DNA of 64,000 nt from JAKVBK01 sp022447275 (GCA_047125605.1 CP138932.1:2232001-2296000); one strand, 5' to 3'. Counted from the first letter of the stretch, positions 26,082 through 35,351 are shown. Numbers and translations are program-made. The notes: generated by a model not told the origin, from the sequence alone.

Positions 26082-27262
26082 GCGGGCCCGCGCAGAAGCC
26101 AACAGCGGCCTCCGTGAAGGGCTGGTGCCCGGGCGCGCTCCGCCCGATGGAGTCTGGTGATGGGCTGCTGGTGCGTCTGCGCCCCCGTCTGGCCCGCCTG
26201 AGCCGCGCGCAGGTTTTGGGCCTGTGCAGCCTGTCCGAAACCTACGGGGCGGGTCTGATTGACCTCACGCGCCGGGCCAATCTGCAGATCAGAGGCGCCC
26301 AGCCTGCCACCTATGAACCTTTGATCGCTGCGCTTGACGGGCTGGGCCTGCTCGATGCGGATCCGGCGCAGGAAAGCCGGCGCAACCTGCTGGTCACCCC
26401 GCTTTGGACCGCGGGCGATCCCACTGAACGCACCGCACGCGCCCTGCTGGCGGCGCTCTCCAGCCTGCCGGATCTGCCTGCCAAATTCGGCTTCGCGATC
26501 GATGCGGGCCCGGCCCCGGTGCTGCAGCAGAGCTCTGCCGATATTCGCGTGGAACGCGCAGCGGGCGGCGGGCTGCTGGTGCGGGCGGATGGTGCGCCCC
26601 TTGGAAGGCCCGTTGCCCCCGAAGCCGTTGTGCCAGCAATTCTGCAAATGGCAGAGTGGTTTGCCGCGCATATGACTGCCGATGCCCGCCGGATGGCGCG
26701 GGTGCTGCGCACGCAGCCACTGCCCAAGGCATGGCAAAGCGCAGAGCCCGCCCCTGCGCAGATGCCCGCGCCCGTGGGGCCCTGCACTTTGGGCAGCTTG
26801 GTCGGGGCCGCCTTTGGCCAGATTGAGGCCACCGCTCTGCAGGCCGTGATCGAGGGCAGCGATGTGCAGGCGGTGCGGGTAACGCCTTGGCGCAGCCTGC
26901 TTCTGGAGCATGATCCGGCGATGCCACCCGCGCGGCTCGAGGGCTTTTTGAACGCGCCTGACGATCCGCTGCTGCGGGCCGATGCCTGCCCGGGCGCACC
27001 CCATTGCGCCTCGGCCAGTGTCCCCACACGGCCCCTTGCGCGGCTGCTGGCTCCAAAGCTGGCGGGCCGCTTGCATGTGTCGGGATGCGCGAAAGGCTGT
27101 GCCCGCTCCGGGCCTGCCGATCTCACCGTGACGGGACGTGATGGCCAATTCGATCTTGTGACTAAGGGCCGTGCATGGGATGCCCCTTCGGTAACGGGCC
27201 TGTCCCAAGAAGATATCCTGAGCGGGGACGTCCTCCCGCTGTCAACGAATGAGCGGCGATGA
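26078..27262 (+). CDS. cobG: Precorrin-3B synthase CobG
   Basis: Oxygen-dependent monooxygenase that makes precorrin-3B, the step that prepares ring contraction in the aerobic pathway. The 394-residue protein belongs to the sulfite/nitrite reductase family; cysteines in DACPGAPHCASAS and VSGCAKGCARSG are suited to hold the [4Fe-4S] cluster. Two ferredoxin-like half-domains are visible (GAGLIDLTRRANLQIRG in the first). It overlaps cobN and cobH by 4 bp each. Presence of CobG rather than CobZ marks the oxygen-dependent variant using an Fe-S protein. Confidence 0.94.
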   Translation: MSGPAQKPTAASVKGWCPGALRPMESGDGLLVRLRPRLARLSRAQVLGLCSLSETYGAGLIDLTRRANLQIRGAQPATYEPLIAALDGLGLLDADPAQESRRNLLVTPLWTAGDPTERTARALLAALSSLPDLPAKFGFAIDAGPAPVLQQSSADIRVERAAGGGLLVRADGAPLGRPVAPEAVVPAILQMAEWFAAHMTADARRMARVLRTQPLPKAWQSAEPAPAQMPAPVGPCTLGSLVGAAFGQIEATALQAVIEGSDVQAVRVTPWRSLLLEHDPAMPPARLEGFLNAPDDPLLRADACPGAPHCASASVPTRPLARLLAPKLAGRLHVSGCAKGCARSGPADLTVTGRDGQFDLVTKGRAWDAPSVTGLSQEDILSGDVLPLSTNERR

Positions 27263-27888
27263 AATACGAATACGAAACCAACGGCGCGGCCATTTATGCG
27301 CAATCTTTTGCAACAATCCGGGCCGAGGCCAATCTGGGCGCTTTCGACCCCGTTGAGGAACAGATCGCAGTGCGCATGATCCATGCGGCCGGCATGGTTG
27401 GGCTTGAAGAACACATTCGGTTTTCGCCGGGCTTCGGCCAGGCGGCGCGCGCGGCGCTGGAGGGCGGTGCGCCGATCCTCTGCGATGCCCGAATGGTGTC
27501 AGAGGGGATTACCCGCCCCCGCCTGCCCGCAGAGAATGAGGTGATTTGCACCCTGCACGCAGAAGGCATCCACGCGCTTGCGGCGCAGATGGCAAATACC
27601 CGCTCCGCAGCGGCGCTGGAACTGTGGCGCCCCCATCTGGAGGGCGCCGTGGTTGCGATTGGCAATGCCCCCACAGCGCTGTTTCACCTGCTGAACATGC
27701 TGCAGGATCCCGATTGTCCGCGCCCCGCTGCCATCATCGGCTGTCCGGTTGGCTTCGTCGGAGCCGTCGAAAGCAAAGACGCGCTTTGGGCGGACCAGCC
27801 CGTGCCCTGCTGCATCGTGCAGGGCCGCCTTGGCGGCAGCGCGATCACCGTGGCGGCCGTCAATGCCATCGCGAGCCGCGCGGAATGA
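27259..27888 (+). CDS. cobH: Precorrin-8X methylmutase CobH
   Basis: Moves the C-11 methyl group to C-12 to yield hydrogenobyrinic acid. The 209-residue product has the expected length, the N-terminal I-x-x-x-SFATIRAEA motif, RMIHAAGMV with the catalytic histidine, and the glycine-rich IIGCPVGFVGAVESK. It overlaps cobG and cobI by 4 bp each. Confidence 0.96.
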   Translation: MKYEYETNGAAIYAQSFATIRAEANLGAFDPVEEQIAVRMIHAAGMVGLEEHIRFSPGFGQAARAALEGGAPILCDARMVSEGITRPRLPAENEVICTLHAEGIHALAAQMANTRSAAALELWRPHLEGAVVAIGNAPTALFHLLNMLQDPDCPRPAAIIGCPVGFVGAVESKDALWADQPVPCCIVQGRLGGSAITVAAVNAIASRAE

Positions 27889-28691
27889 GCACTGCCCCCG
27901 ATAGCTCTGCCGGCACTGCGCCCGGCAGCAGCGCCAGGAGCACAGGCGCAAGCGGCCCGGCAAACGGCCACGGCACGATCCATGGCGTGGGCCTTGGCCC
28001 CGGCGGTCAAGACCTGCTGAGCGTGCGCGCCGATCGCTTGCTGCGCGGGGCGCGCCATGTCGCCTTCTTCCGCAAAGCCGGCCGGCCGGGCCAGGCCCGT
28101 CGCATTGTTGAAGGCATGCTGCCCGACGGCGTGATCGAGTTCGCGATGGAATATCCGGTCACGACCGAAATCCCCTTCTCGGACCCGCGCTACAACCAGA
28201 TCATGTCTGCCTTCTACGAAGCCTGTGCGGCCCATCTGCGCGCGCTGGCAGAAGCCGGGGAAGACGTGGTTGTGCTCTGCGAGGGGGACCCGTTCTTTTA
28301 CGGCTCTTTCATGCATCTTTACACCCGGCTGCGCGCCGATGTTCCGGTAGCGGTGGTGCCCGCCATCACCGGCATGTCTGCAGCCTGGACTGCGACAGGC
28401 CAGCCCATCACATGGGGCGACGATGTGCTCTGCGTGCTGATGGGCACCCTGCCCGAGGATGCGCTTGTCCAGCACATGCAGCAGGCAGACGCACTTGTCG
28501 TGATGAAGATCGGCCGCCAGATCGATAAGGTCCGCCGCGCCCTGCGCACGGCGGGCCGGTACGAGGAGGCTTGGCTTGTCGAATACGCCTCCATGCCCAA
28601 CCAGACGGTCCAGAAACTGTCCGAGGCTGAGGATCGGGTGACGCCGTATTTTTCCATCATCATCGTCCATGGGCAGGGCCGCAGACCATGA
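27885..28691 (+). CDS. cobI: Precorrin-2 C20-methyltransferase CobI
   Basis: SAM-dependent methyltransferase of the tetrapyrrole methylase family. The 268-residue product has GVGLGPGGQDLLSVRA and CEGDPFFYGSFMH, the two typical SAM-site loops, and VVPAITGMSAA. The first 30 residues are a Ser/Ala/Gly-rich low-complexity extension before the usual beginning of the family at about TIHGVGLGPG. The ATG at 27885 overlaps the cobH stop (ATGA), which supports translation of this extension. The stop overlaps cobJ by 4 bp. Confidence 0.95.
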   Translation: MSTAPDSSAGTAPGSSARSTGASGPANGHGTIHGVGLGPGGQDLLSVRADRLLRGARHVAFFRKAGRPGQARRIVEGMLPDGVIEFAMEYPVTTEIPFSDPRYNQIMSAFYEACAAHLRALAEAGEDVVVLCEGDPFFYGSFMHLYTRLRADVPVAVVPAITGMSAAWTATGQPITWGDDVLCVLMGTLPEDALVQHMQQADALVVMKIGRQIDKVRRALRTAGRYEEAWLVEYASMPNQTVQKLSEAEDRVTPYFSIIIVHGQGRRP

Positions 28692-29455
28692 CCGGCACAC
28701 TTGTGATCGCAGGGCTCGGCCCCGGAAATGATGCGCTTGTCACGCCAGAGGTCACCGATGCGTTGGCCCGCGCAACCGATGTGGTGGGCTATATCCCCTA
28801 CGTGGCGCGCGTGGCGCCCCGGCCGGGCCTGCAGCTGCATCCCTCTGACAATCGGGTGGAGATTGAGCGGTCGAACCATGCGCTTGAGATGGCCGCTGCC
28901 GGGCGGCATGTGGTGGTTGTCTCCTCCGGGGATCCAGGCGTGTTTGCCATGGCCGCGGCGGTGTTCGAGGCCCTTGAGGCTGGCCCAACCGCATGGCGCA
29001 GCATCGAGATCACCGTGCTTCCGGGCATCACGGCCATGCTGGCCGCCGCCGCCCGCGCAGGCGCGCCGCTCGGGCATGATTTCTGCGCGATCAATCTCAG
29101 TGACAACCTGAAGCCTTGGAGCCTGATCGAACGCCGTTTGAAAGCTGCCGTTGCGGGCGATTTTGCCATGGCGTTCTATAATCCGCGCTCCAAGGCGCGA
29201 CCGCAGGGCTTTGAGACAACCCTCGACATCCTGAAATCCACCTGCGCGGACAATCGCCCCGTGATTTTCGCAAGGGCGGTTTCGACAGCGCAGGAAGACA
29301 TCCGCGTGGTGCCCCTGCAAGAGACGCAAGCAGAGATGGCAGACATGCGCACAATGGTGATCGTGGGTGCCTCAAACACGCGCATCATTCACCGTCCGGA
29401 TTTGCCGGAGATCGTCTATACGCCCCGATCCGCGGAAACCGGGGGCTCTGTATGA
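28688..29455 (+). CDS. cobJ: Precorrin-3B C17-methyltransferase CobJ
   Basis: Methylates C-17 and drives ring contraction to precorrin-4. The 255-residue protein has the methylase loops VIAGLGPGNDALVTPEV and VVSSGDPGVFAMAAAV, plus VLPGITAMLAAAARAGAPLGHDF and MAFYNPRSKARP that are typical of CobJ/CbiH. Its last 40 bp overlap the end of cobK, which is on the other strand. Confidence 0.96.
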   Translation: MTGTLVIAGLGPGNDALVTPEVTDALARATDVVGYIPYVARVAPRPGLQLHPSDNRVEIERSNHALEMAAAGRHVVVVSSGDPGVFAMAAAVFEALEAGPTAWRSIEITVLPGITAMLAAAARAGAPLGHDFCAINLSDNLKPWSLIERRLKAAVAGDFAMAFYNPRSKARPQGFETTLDILKSTCADNRPVIFARAVSTAQEDIRVVPLQETQAEMADMRTMVIVGASNTRIIHRPDLPEIVYTPRSAETGGSV

Positions 29456-30189
29456 CCATGGCGCACCCAGTCCAAGACCGTTTCAATCTCATGGGCCTCC
29501 TGGCGTGGCGGCAAATCGGGCCTGTCGATCATGATCACGGGCAATCCCAGTTCGCGTGCGGCCAGCAGCTTGGCCTGGGCGCCCGTGCCACCGGAATTCT
29601 TGGAGACGACCAGTTCGATCCCATGGGTGCGCATCAAGGCCAGGTCGCCCTCTGTGCTGAACGGGCCGCGATCCACAACCACTGTTGCGTGGGGAAACGG
29701 CGGCGGCGTCTTGGGGGCATCCACCAATCGCAGCAAATAGCGGTGCTGTGGGTGCGGCGCGAAGGCATTGAGATGCATGCGCCCGATGGCCAGCATGACG
29801 CGGCAGGCAGGCCGATCAAGCGCGCGCACCGCAGCCGGGATGTCAGGCACAGCCTGCCACTGATCCCCAAGCTCGGGCGTCCAGGGCGCGCGGGTCAATG
29901 CAATCAGGGGAACACCGGCCTGCGCGCACCCCTCCACGGCGTTGCAGCTCATTTGGCTGGCAAAGGGATGCGTGGCATCGACCACATGGGTAAACGCCTG
30001 CGCAGCAAGAAAATCTGCCAGCCCTTGCGCGCCGCCAAAGCCGCCCACCCGCTGGGGCAAAGGTTGGCGCACAGGCCGCTCCACCCGACCGGCGAAGCTG
30101 ATCATGCCCGCCAGGCCCCGCGCAGCCATCTCTCTGCACAGGGCTGTCGCTTCGGTGGTGCCGCCAAGCACAAGGATGTTCGGTGACAT
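29416..30189 (-). CDS. cobK: Precorrin-6A reductase CobK
   Basis: NADPH-dependent reductase acting between CobF and CobL. The 257-residue product starts MSPNILVLGGTTEATALC and has the VDATHPFASQMSCNA motif, together with VVSKNSGGTGAQAKL near the C-terminus, as in the family. It lies opposite to all surrounding cob genes: its stop end overlaps cobJ by 40 bp and its start codon overlaps the cobL start codon by 2 bp on the opposite strand. The long cob transcript would therefore be antisense to it. Confidence 0.94.
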   Translation of the reverse strand: MSPNILVLGGTTEATALCREMAARGLAGMISFAGRVERPVRQPLPQRVGGFGGAQGLADFLAAQAFTHVVDATHPFASQMSCNAVEGCAQAGVPLIALTRAPWTPELGDQWQAVPDIPAAVRALDRPACRVMLAIGRMHLNAFAPHPQHRYLLRLVDAPKTPPPFPHATVVVDRGPFSTEGDLALMRTHGIELVVSKNSGGTGAQAKLLAARELGLPVIMIDRPDLPPRQEAHEIETVLDWVRHGHTEPPVSADRGV

Positions 30190-31384
30190 GGGTAATGCTC
30201 CGTGGGTCACAATCATAGGCCTTGGTGAAGATGGTCCGGACGGGCTGCCGCCCGCAAGCATGCAGGCGCTGAAAACCGCAGAAATCGTGATCGGACCGCC
30301 CCGCCACCTGGCGCTTTTACCCCCTCTTGAGGCACGCTGCATCCCTTGGCCCACCCCCTTCCGCGAGGGGATCGATATCCTGCTGTCCCATCGTGGACGC
30401 AACGTGGTTGTGCTGGCATCAGGCGATCCGTTCTGGTTTGGCGCGGGCAGCGTGCTGGCCCGCACCCTTGGCCCCGACGCGTGGCAAGCTTTGCCGGGGC
30501 CCTCGTGCTTTTCCCTGAGCGCGGCACAGATGGGGTGGCCCCTCGAGCAGACAACCTGCCTTGCGCTGCATGCCGCCCCCTTTAGCCGCCTGCGCCCCCA
30601 TCTTGCGCCGGGCCAACGGTTGATCGTCACCCTGCGTGACGGAAGCGCAGTGGCTGGTTTGGCAGCCTATCTGGATGGGGCTGGTTTCGGGGCGTCTGTG
30701 CTCAGCATTCAGGAGGCTCTGGGCGGGCCGCGCCAGCGGCGCCGCGACCTGCCCGCCCACAGTCCGATGCCGGACGATATCCAACACCCGGTCTGTGTGG
30801 CCTTCACCGTTGCGGGGGAGGGCACGGTTGTGCCCGTGGTCTCGGGCCGCCCCGATGCGCTTTTTGAAAATGATGGTCAGATCACGAAGCGCCCTGTGCG
30901 CGCCCTGACACTGTCGGCGCTGGCCGCCCGTCCGGGCGAGCATCTGTGGGATATCGGGGCCGGCTCCGGCTCTATCGGGATCGAATGGCTGCTCTCGCAT
31001 CCGAGCCTGACGGCCACCGCGATCGAACCCCGCCCGGACCGGGCAGAGCGTATCCGAGCCAATGCGGACGGGCTGGGCTGTGACAGGTTGCAGATCGTGA
31101 CAGGCGCGGCCCCAGAGGCGCTGGAAGGCCTTGCCGCGCCCGATGTCGTGTTTGTGGGCGGTGGTCTTGATGCTGCGCTGCTTGCGCGGCTGTTGGCCCT
31201 GCCGAACGGAACCCGCATCGTGGCCAATGCCGTCACATTGGAAACCGAGGCCGTGTTGGTTGCCGCACAGGCCGAACACGGTGGCACCCTGCTGCGCGCC
31301 GCGCTGTCCTCCGTGCGCGCCATCGGGCCAAAGCACGGCTGGCAGGCCGCCTTCCCGATCGTGCAATGGAGCCACACCCTGTGA
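30188..31384 (+). CDS. cobL: Precorrin-6Y C5,15-methyltransferase (decarboxylating) CobL
   Basis: Two-domain enzyme that methylates C-5 and C-15 and decarboxylates the C-12 acetate. In the 398-residue product residues 1-200 form the CbiE-like tetrapyrrole methylase (ITIIGLGEDG-like start and VLASGDPFWFGAGS) and residues about 215-398 form the CbiT-like domain with the SAM loop DIGAGSGSIGIEWL. The ATG at 30188 has aagga 11 bp upstream, which lies inside the antiparallel cobK. It overlaps cobE by 4 bp. Confidence 0.95.
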   Translation: MGNAPWVTIIGLGEDGPDGLPPASMQALKTAEIVIGPPRHLALLPPLEARCIPWPTPFREGIDILLSHRGRNVVVLASGDPFWFGAGSVLARTLGPDAWQALPGPSCFSLSAAQMGWPLEQTTCLALHAAPFSRLRPHLAPGQRLIVTLRDGSAVAGLAAYLDGAGFGASVLSIQEALGGPRQRRRDLPAHSPMPDDIQHPVCVAFTVAGEGTVVPVVSGRPDALFENDGQITKRPVRALTLSALAARPGEHLWDIGAGSGSIGIEWLLSHPSLTATAIEPRPDRAERIRANADGLGCDRLQIVTGAAPEALEGLAAPDVVFVGGGLDAALLARLLALPNGTRIVANAVTLETEAVLVAAQAEHGGTLLRAALSSVRAIGPKHGWQAAFPIVQWSHTL

Positions 31385-31758
31385 TCGTCGCGGGGTTTGG
31401 ATTTCGCGCTGGCGCATCGGCCGACGCCCTGCGTGATGCTTATGACAGAGCCTGCCATGCCGCAGCTGTGAAACAGGCGGATCTGCTGGCCACCCCGGCC
31501 GACAAAGCCGCGCAGCCAGCCTTTGGCGCCATGGCAAAGGGCCTGTCTCTGCCCGTGGTTCCGATCCCGGACGCGGCGCTGCAAACACAGACCACCCAGA
31601 CGCAGTCCGCCGCCGCGCAGGCAGCGCGGGCAACCGGCTCTGTTGCCGAAGCAGCCGCCCTTGCCGCCCTGGGCAGAGGCGCAAGGCTGCTTGCACCCCG
31701 CGCCATTTCAAGCGACAGAACGGCCACATGTGCCATAGCCACGGGCCCAAAGACATGA
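31381..31758 (+). CDS. cobE: Cobalamin biosynthesis protein CobE
   Basis: Homologue of the C-terminal domain of CbiG, present in aerobic cob operons; its exact role is unclear. The 125-residue product begins with GTG at 31381 overlapping the cobL stop, giving VIVAGFGFRAGASADALRDA, a typical family start. A Gln/Thr/Ala-rich stretch lies near residue 75. Its stop overlaps cobM by 4 bp. An ATG at 31366 is in frame but lies within cobL. Confidence 0.85.
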   Translation: MIVAGFGFRAGASADALRDAYDRACHAAAVKQADLLATPADKAAQPAFGAMAKGLSLPVVPIPDAALQTQTTQTQSAAAQAARATGSVAEAAALAALGRGARLLAPRAISSDRTATCAIATGPKT

Positions 31759-32549
31759 CGGTTCATTTCATCGGCGCCGGGCCAGGCGCACCAGACCTGC
31801 TGACCCTGCGCGGCCGAGACCTGATCGCATCGTGCCAGTTGTGCCTCTATGCGGGCTCGCTGGTGCCAGAGGCGATCCTGTCCCATTGTCCGCCAGATGC
31901 GCGCATCGTGAACACCGCACCGATGGATCTGGACGCCATTATCGCAGAAATCCAGACAGCCCATGACGCAGGCTTCGACGTGGCCCGCCTGCATTCCGGC
32001 GATCTGTCCGTCTGGTCTGCCATGGGGGAACAATTACGGCGCCTCCGCGGCCTTGGCATTCCCGTCTCGGTCACGCCCGGCGTGCCGTCCTTCGCGGCTG
32101 CGGCCGCTGCTTTGGAAACCGAGCTCACCCTTCCGGGCCTTGCCCAATCAGTGATCCTGACCCGGACACCGGGCCGTGCAAGCACAATGCCAGAAGGCGA
32201 AACCCTTGTGAATTTCGCGGCCACCGGCGCCACGCTGGCGATCCACCTGTCGATCTCGAACCTCGCCGCAGTGGTAGCGGATCTGACCCCTGCCTATGGG
32301 GGGCAGTGCCCGGTGGCGGTGGTTTACCGCGCCTCATGGCCCGACCAGCAGATCATCCGCGCGACGCTCGAGACGATCGAAGGGGCGGTCGGCGCCGACA
32401 TCACGCGCACGGCGCTGATCCTCGTGGGTCCTGCGCTGGCCGGCGAGGGCTTTGAGGACAGCTGCCTCTACGCCCGCACCTACGATCGCCGCTACAGGCC
32501 ACAAACCGCCGACAGCCCTTGGGCCTCCTGGCAGCATGGAGATGACTGA
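31755..32549 (+). CDS. cobM: Precorrin-4 C11-methyltransferase CobM
   Basis: Methylates C-11 of precorrin-4. The 264-residue protein starts MTVHFIGAGPGAPDLLTLRG and has LHSGDLSVWSAMGEQ, VTPGVPSFAAAAAALETELTLP and QSVILTRTPGR, the known CobM/CbiF motifs. The start at 31755 overlaps the cobE stop (ATGA), so the upstream in-frame ATG at 31728 is not used here. Confidence 0.96.
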   Translation: MTVHFIGAGPGAPDLLTLRGRDLIASCQLCLYAGSLVPEAILSHCPPDARIVNTAPMDLDAIIAEIQTAHDAGFDVARLHSGDLSVWSAMGEQLRRLRGLGIPVSVTPGVPSFAAAAAALETELTLPGLAQSVILTRTPGRASTMPEGETLVNFAATGATLAIHLSISNLAAVVADLTPAYGGQCPVAVVYRASWPDQQIIRATLETIEGAVGADITRTALILVGPALAGEGFEDSCLYARTYDRRYRPQTADSPWASWQHGDD

Positions 32550-32550
32550 C

Positions 32551-33855
32551 ATGAAGGGCTTGATGATATCCGCACCGGCCTCCGGCACGGGCAAGACAAC
32601 GGTGATGCTGGGCCTCCTGCGCGCCCTGAAGGAAGACGGGCTGACCGTGCAGCCCTTCAAATCCGGCCCCGACTATATTGACCCGGCCTTCCATCATGCC
32701 GCCTGCGGGCGGGCCTCTTTCAACATGGACAGTTGGGCCATGGCCCCTGATCTGCTGAACGCGATTGCGGCCCATTCCGAGGGGGCAGATATCTGCGTGG
32801 CAGAAGGATCGATGGGCCTCTATGACGGCGTGGCGACACGCGGCCAAACGGGCTTTGGCAGCAGCGCAGAAACCGCCGCGCGCATGGGCTGGCCCGTGGT
32901 GCTTGTGGTGGATGTTGGCGGGCAGGCCCAATCGGCCGCTGCAACGGCACTGGGCTTTCAGGCCTACGCCCCTGAGTTGCCCTTCGCCGGTGTCATCCTG
33001 AACCGCGTGGCCTCGCCGCGCCATGAACGCCTCACTCGGCTGGGCATGGAACGCGCGGGCCTGACGGTGTTGGGCAGCCTGCCGCGGCGCGGTGATCTTA
33101 AGCTGCCGGAACGGCATCTCGGCTTGATTCAGGCCGTCGAGCATCCTGATCTTGATGCCGCAATTGCGGGCTACGCAGATTTCCTGCGCGAAAACGTGGA
33201 TCTCGCGGCGATCAAGGCTGCGGCTCTGGGTGGTCCCGCGGGCCAAGACGGTGTTTTACCGGCGCCCCCCGCCCAACGGATCGCCCTGGCCCGCGACGCG
33301 GCCTTTTCGTTCACCTATCCGCACCTGCTGGCCGGCTGGCGGGCAGGTGGCGCGGAAATTCTGCCATTCTCTCCGCTGGCGAACGAAGCGCCCGACCCCA
33401 CGGCGGATTACGTCTGGCTGCCCGGCGGCTATCCAGAGCTTCACGCCGCACAGCTGGCTGGGGCCGAGACGTTCCGCGCTGGTCTGCGGCGCCATGCGGA
33501 AACCCGGCCCGTGCATGGGGAATGCGGCGGCTACATGGCGCTGGGAGAGGGCTTGATCGACAAGGACGGCACACGCCACCAGATGGCGGGCCTTCTGGGC
33601 CTCGTCACCAGCTATGAAAAACGCAAGTTTCACCTCGGCTACCGGCGCGCAGTGCTGCAGGCACCGCTGGCCGGCCATGGGGCTGGCACGGCGCTCAGGG
33701 GCCATGAATTCCACTATTCCACCATTCTGGAGCAGCCCGACGCCCCCCTTGCAGATGTGTTTGATTCGGATGGCAATCCCGTTGCCGAGACAGGATCGGT
33801 GCGTGGCCCGGTCAGCGGCACCTTCTTTCACATGATCACTGCGGAGACCGGCTGA
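32551..33855 (+). CDS. cobB: Hydrogenobyrinic acid a,c-diamide synthase CobB
   Basis: ATP- and glutamine-dependent amidation of the a and c side chains before cobalt insertion. The 434-residue product has the P-loop MISAPASGTGKTTVMLG at residues 5-21, the FKSGPDYIDPAFH motif, and a C-terminal GATase domain with the nucleophile in VHGECGGYMALGE. I chose ATG 32551 because ggag lies 9 bp upstream; ATGs at 32536 and 32542 would add a few residues and overlap cobM. The stop overlaps cobA (TGATG). Confidence 0.95.
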   Translation: MKGLMISAPASGTGKTTVMLGLLRALKEDGLTVQPFKSGPDYIDPAFHHAACGRASFNMDSWAMAPDLLNAIAAHSEGADICVAEGSMGLYDGVATRGQTGFGSSAETAARMGWPVVLVVDVGGQAQSAAATALGFQAYAPELPFAGVILNRVASPRHERLTRLGMERAGLTVLGSLPRRGDLKLPERHLGLIQAVEHPDLDAAIAGYADFLRENVDLAAIKAAALGGPAGQDGVLPAPPAQRIALARDAAFSFTYPHLLAGWRAGGAEILPFSPLANEAPDPTADYVWLPGGYPELHAAQLAGAETFRAGLRRHAETRPVHGECGGYMALGEGLIDKDGTRHQMAGLLGLVTSYEKRKFHLGYRRAVLQAPLAGHGAGTALRGHEFHYSTILEQPDAPLADVFDSDGNPVAETGSVRGPVSGTFFHMITAETG

Positions 33856-34574
33856 TGCCTGGGTTTGTCAGTTTCGTCGGTTCAGGCCCCGGTGATCCGG
33901 ACCTGCTGACCCTCAAGGCCGTGGATCGCCTGTCAAAGGCAGATGCGGTGCTTTTTGACGATCTCTCCTCGGGCCCGATCCTGGATCACGCACGCCCGGG
34001 GGCCGATCTTGTCGGCGTTGGCAAGCGCGCCGGACGGGCGTCGCCGAAGCAGCATCATGTCAGCCGGTTGCTGGTTGAATATGCCCAGCTCGATCAACGA
34101 GTCGTACGCCTGAAATCTGGCGATGGCGGGCTGTTTGGCCGCCTCGAAGAGGAGCTTGTCGCCCTGCGCGCAGCCGGCATCCCCTATGAGATCATTCCCG
34201 GCGTGCCCTCTGCCTGCGCCGCGGCCGCTGCTGCGGGCATCCCGCTGACCCGCCGCATGACAGCGCGGCGCGTCCAGTTCGTCACCGGCCATGACGCAAG
34301 CGGCGCCCTGCCCGAAGACATGAACCTCGACGCGCTCGCTGACCCGACTGCCTCCACGGTGGTGTTCATGGGCAAGCGCACCTTCCCAGCCCTGCTCGAG
34401 GATCTGCTGGCCCGGGGCCTGCCCGCAGACACCCCGGCCGTGCTGGCCGAGAATGTCAGCCACCCGGATCAGGAAATCACCCGCACGACGGTTCACGCGC
34501 TTGCCGCCCAGCTTTCCCAGGAGGTTGGAAATGCCCCGGCCTTGATCCTCTACGGGCCGCTGGCAGAGGGGTAG
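33855..34574 (+). CDS. cobA: Uroporphyrinogen-III C-methyltransferase CobA (SUMT)
   Basis: Makes precorrin-2 from uroporphyrinogen III, the branch point to corrin (and siroheme) synthesis. The 239-residue stand-alone SUMT, without a CysG dehydrogenase domain, has VGSGPGDPDLLTLKA, LKSGDGGLFGRLEEE, IPGVPSACAAAAAAGIPLT and VFMGKR. The start overlaps the cobB stop by 1 bp; cobF follows after 5 bp. Confidence 0.96.
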   Translation: MPGFVSFVGSGPGDPDLLTLKAVDRLSKADAVLFDDLSSGPILDHARPGADLVGVGKRAGRASPKQHHVSRLLVEYAQLDQRVVRLKSGDGGLFGRLEEELVALRAAGIPYEIIPGVPSACAAAAAAGIPLTRRMTARRVQFVTGHDASGALPEDMNLDALADPTASTVVFMGKRTFPALLEDLLARGLPADTPAVLAENVSHPDQEITRTTVHALAAQLSQEVGNAPALILYGPLAEG

Positions 34575-34579
34575 GGCAA

Positions 34580-35344
34580 ATGATCCGCGATCTCTGGTTG
34601 ATTGGCATGGGCACGGGAAGCCCAGCGCATATCACCCTAGAGGGCATGGCCGCCCTGCGCGACGCCGCCACCATCCTTTTGCCGCACAAGGGGGCAGACA
34701 AGGATGATCTCGCCGGCCTGCGACAGGCCATCCTTGAGGCTGCTGGCACGCGCGCCCGGGTGGTGCCCTTCACCTACCCGCAGCGCGATCCCGATTTGCC
34801 GTACCAGCAACGTGTCGAGGCATGGCATGATGAGATTGCCCTGCAATGGCAGGCGGCCCTAAAGCCGCAGGAACATGATGGGGTTGGCGAGGATACAGAT
34901 CGGGACGGCCCCGTGGCGCTGCTGGTCTGGGGGGATCCTGCGCTCTATGACAGCACCTTGCGGATCGCCAGACGGCTGACCCCCGCGCCGCAGATCCGGG
35001 TGATCCCGGGGATCACCTCGATCCAAGCCCTGACCGCTGCCCATGCCATACCGTTGAACACGGTGGATGGCCCGGTGACGGTCACCACAGGGCGGCGGTT
35101 GCGTGCCCATGGCTGGCCTGAGGGCGCAGACACAGTGGTGGTCATGCTTGATGGCGCTTGCAGCTTCGCGGACCTGAGCGAGCCGGGCCTCCATATCTGG
35201 TGGGGGGCCTTCCTCGGCATGCCAGAGCAGGTTTTGGTTTCTGGGCCTCTGCCAGAGGTGGCAAATCAGATCAAGGCAACCCGCGCCGAGGCACGTGCGC
35301 GCCATGGCTGGCTGATGGACACCTACCTGCTGCGCCGCAGCTAG
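34580..35344 (+). CDS. cobF: Precorrin-6A synthase (deacetylating) CobF
   Basis: Methylates C-1 and releases acetate, a step specific to the aerobic pathway. The 254-residue product begins MIRDLWLIGMGTGSPAHIT and has LLVWGDPALYDSTLRIA and RVIPGITSIQALTAAHAIPLN as expected. It is the last gene of the long plus-strand cob operon and meets the convergent propeller-protein gene with only 7 bp between stops; no terminator is seen there. Confidence 0.95.
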   Translation: MIRDLWLIGMGTGSPAHITLEGMAALRDAATILLPHKGADKDDLAGLRQAILEAAGTRARVVPFTYPQRDPDLPYQQRVEAWHDEIALQWQAALKPQEHDGVGEDTDRDGPVALLVWGDPALYDSTLRIARRLTPAPQIRVIPGITSIQALTAAHAIPLNTVDGPVTVTTGRRLRAHGWPEGADTVVVMLDGACSFADLSEPGLHIWWGAFLGMPEQVLVSGPLPEVANQIKATRAEARARHGWLMDTYLLRRS

Positions 35345-35351
35345 CTTTGAC

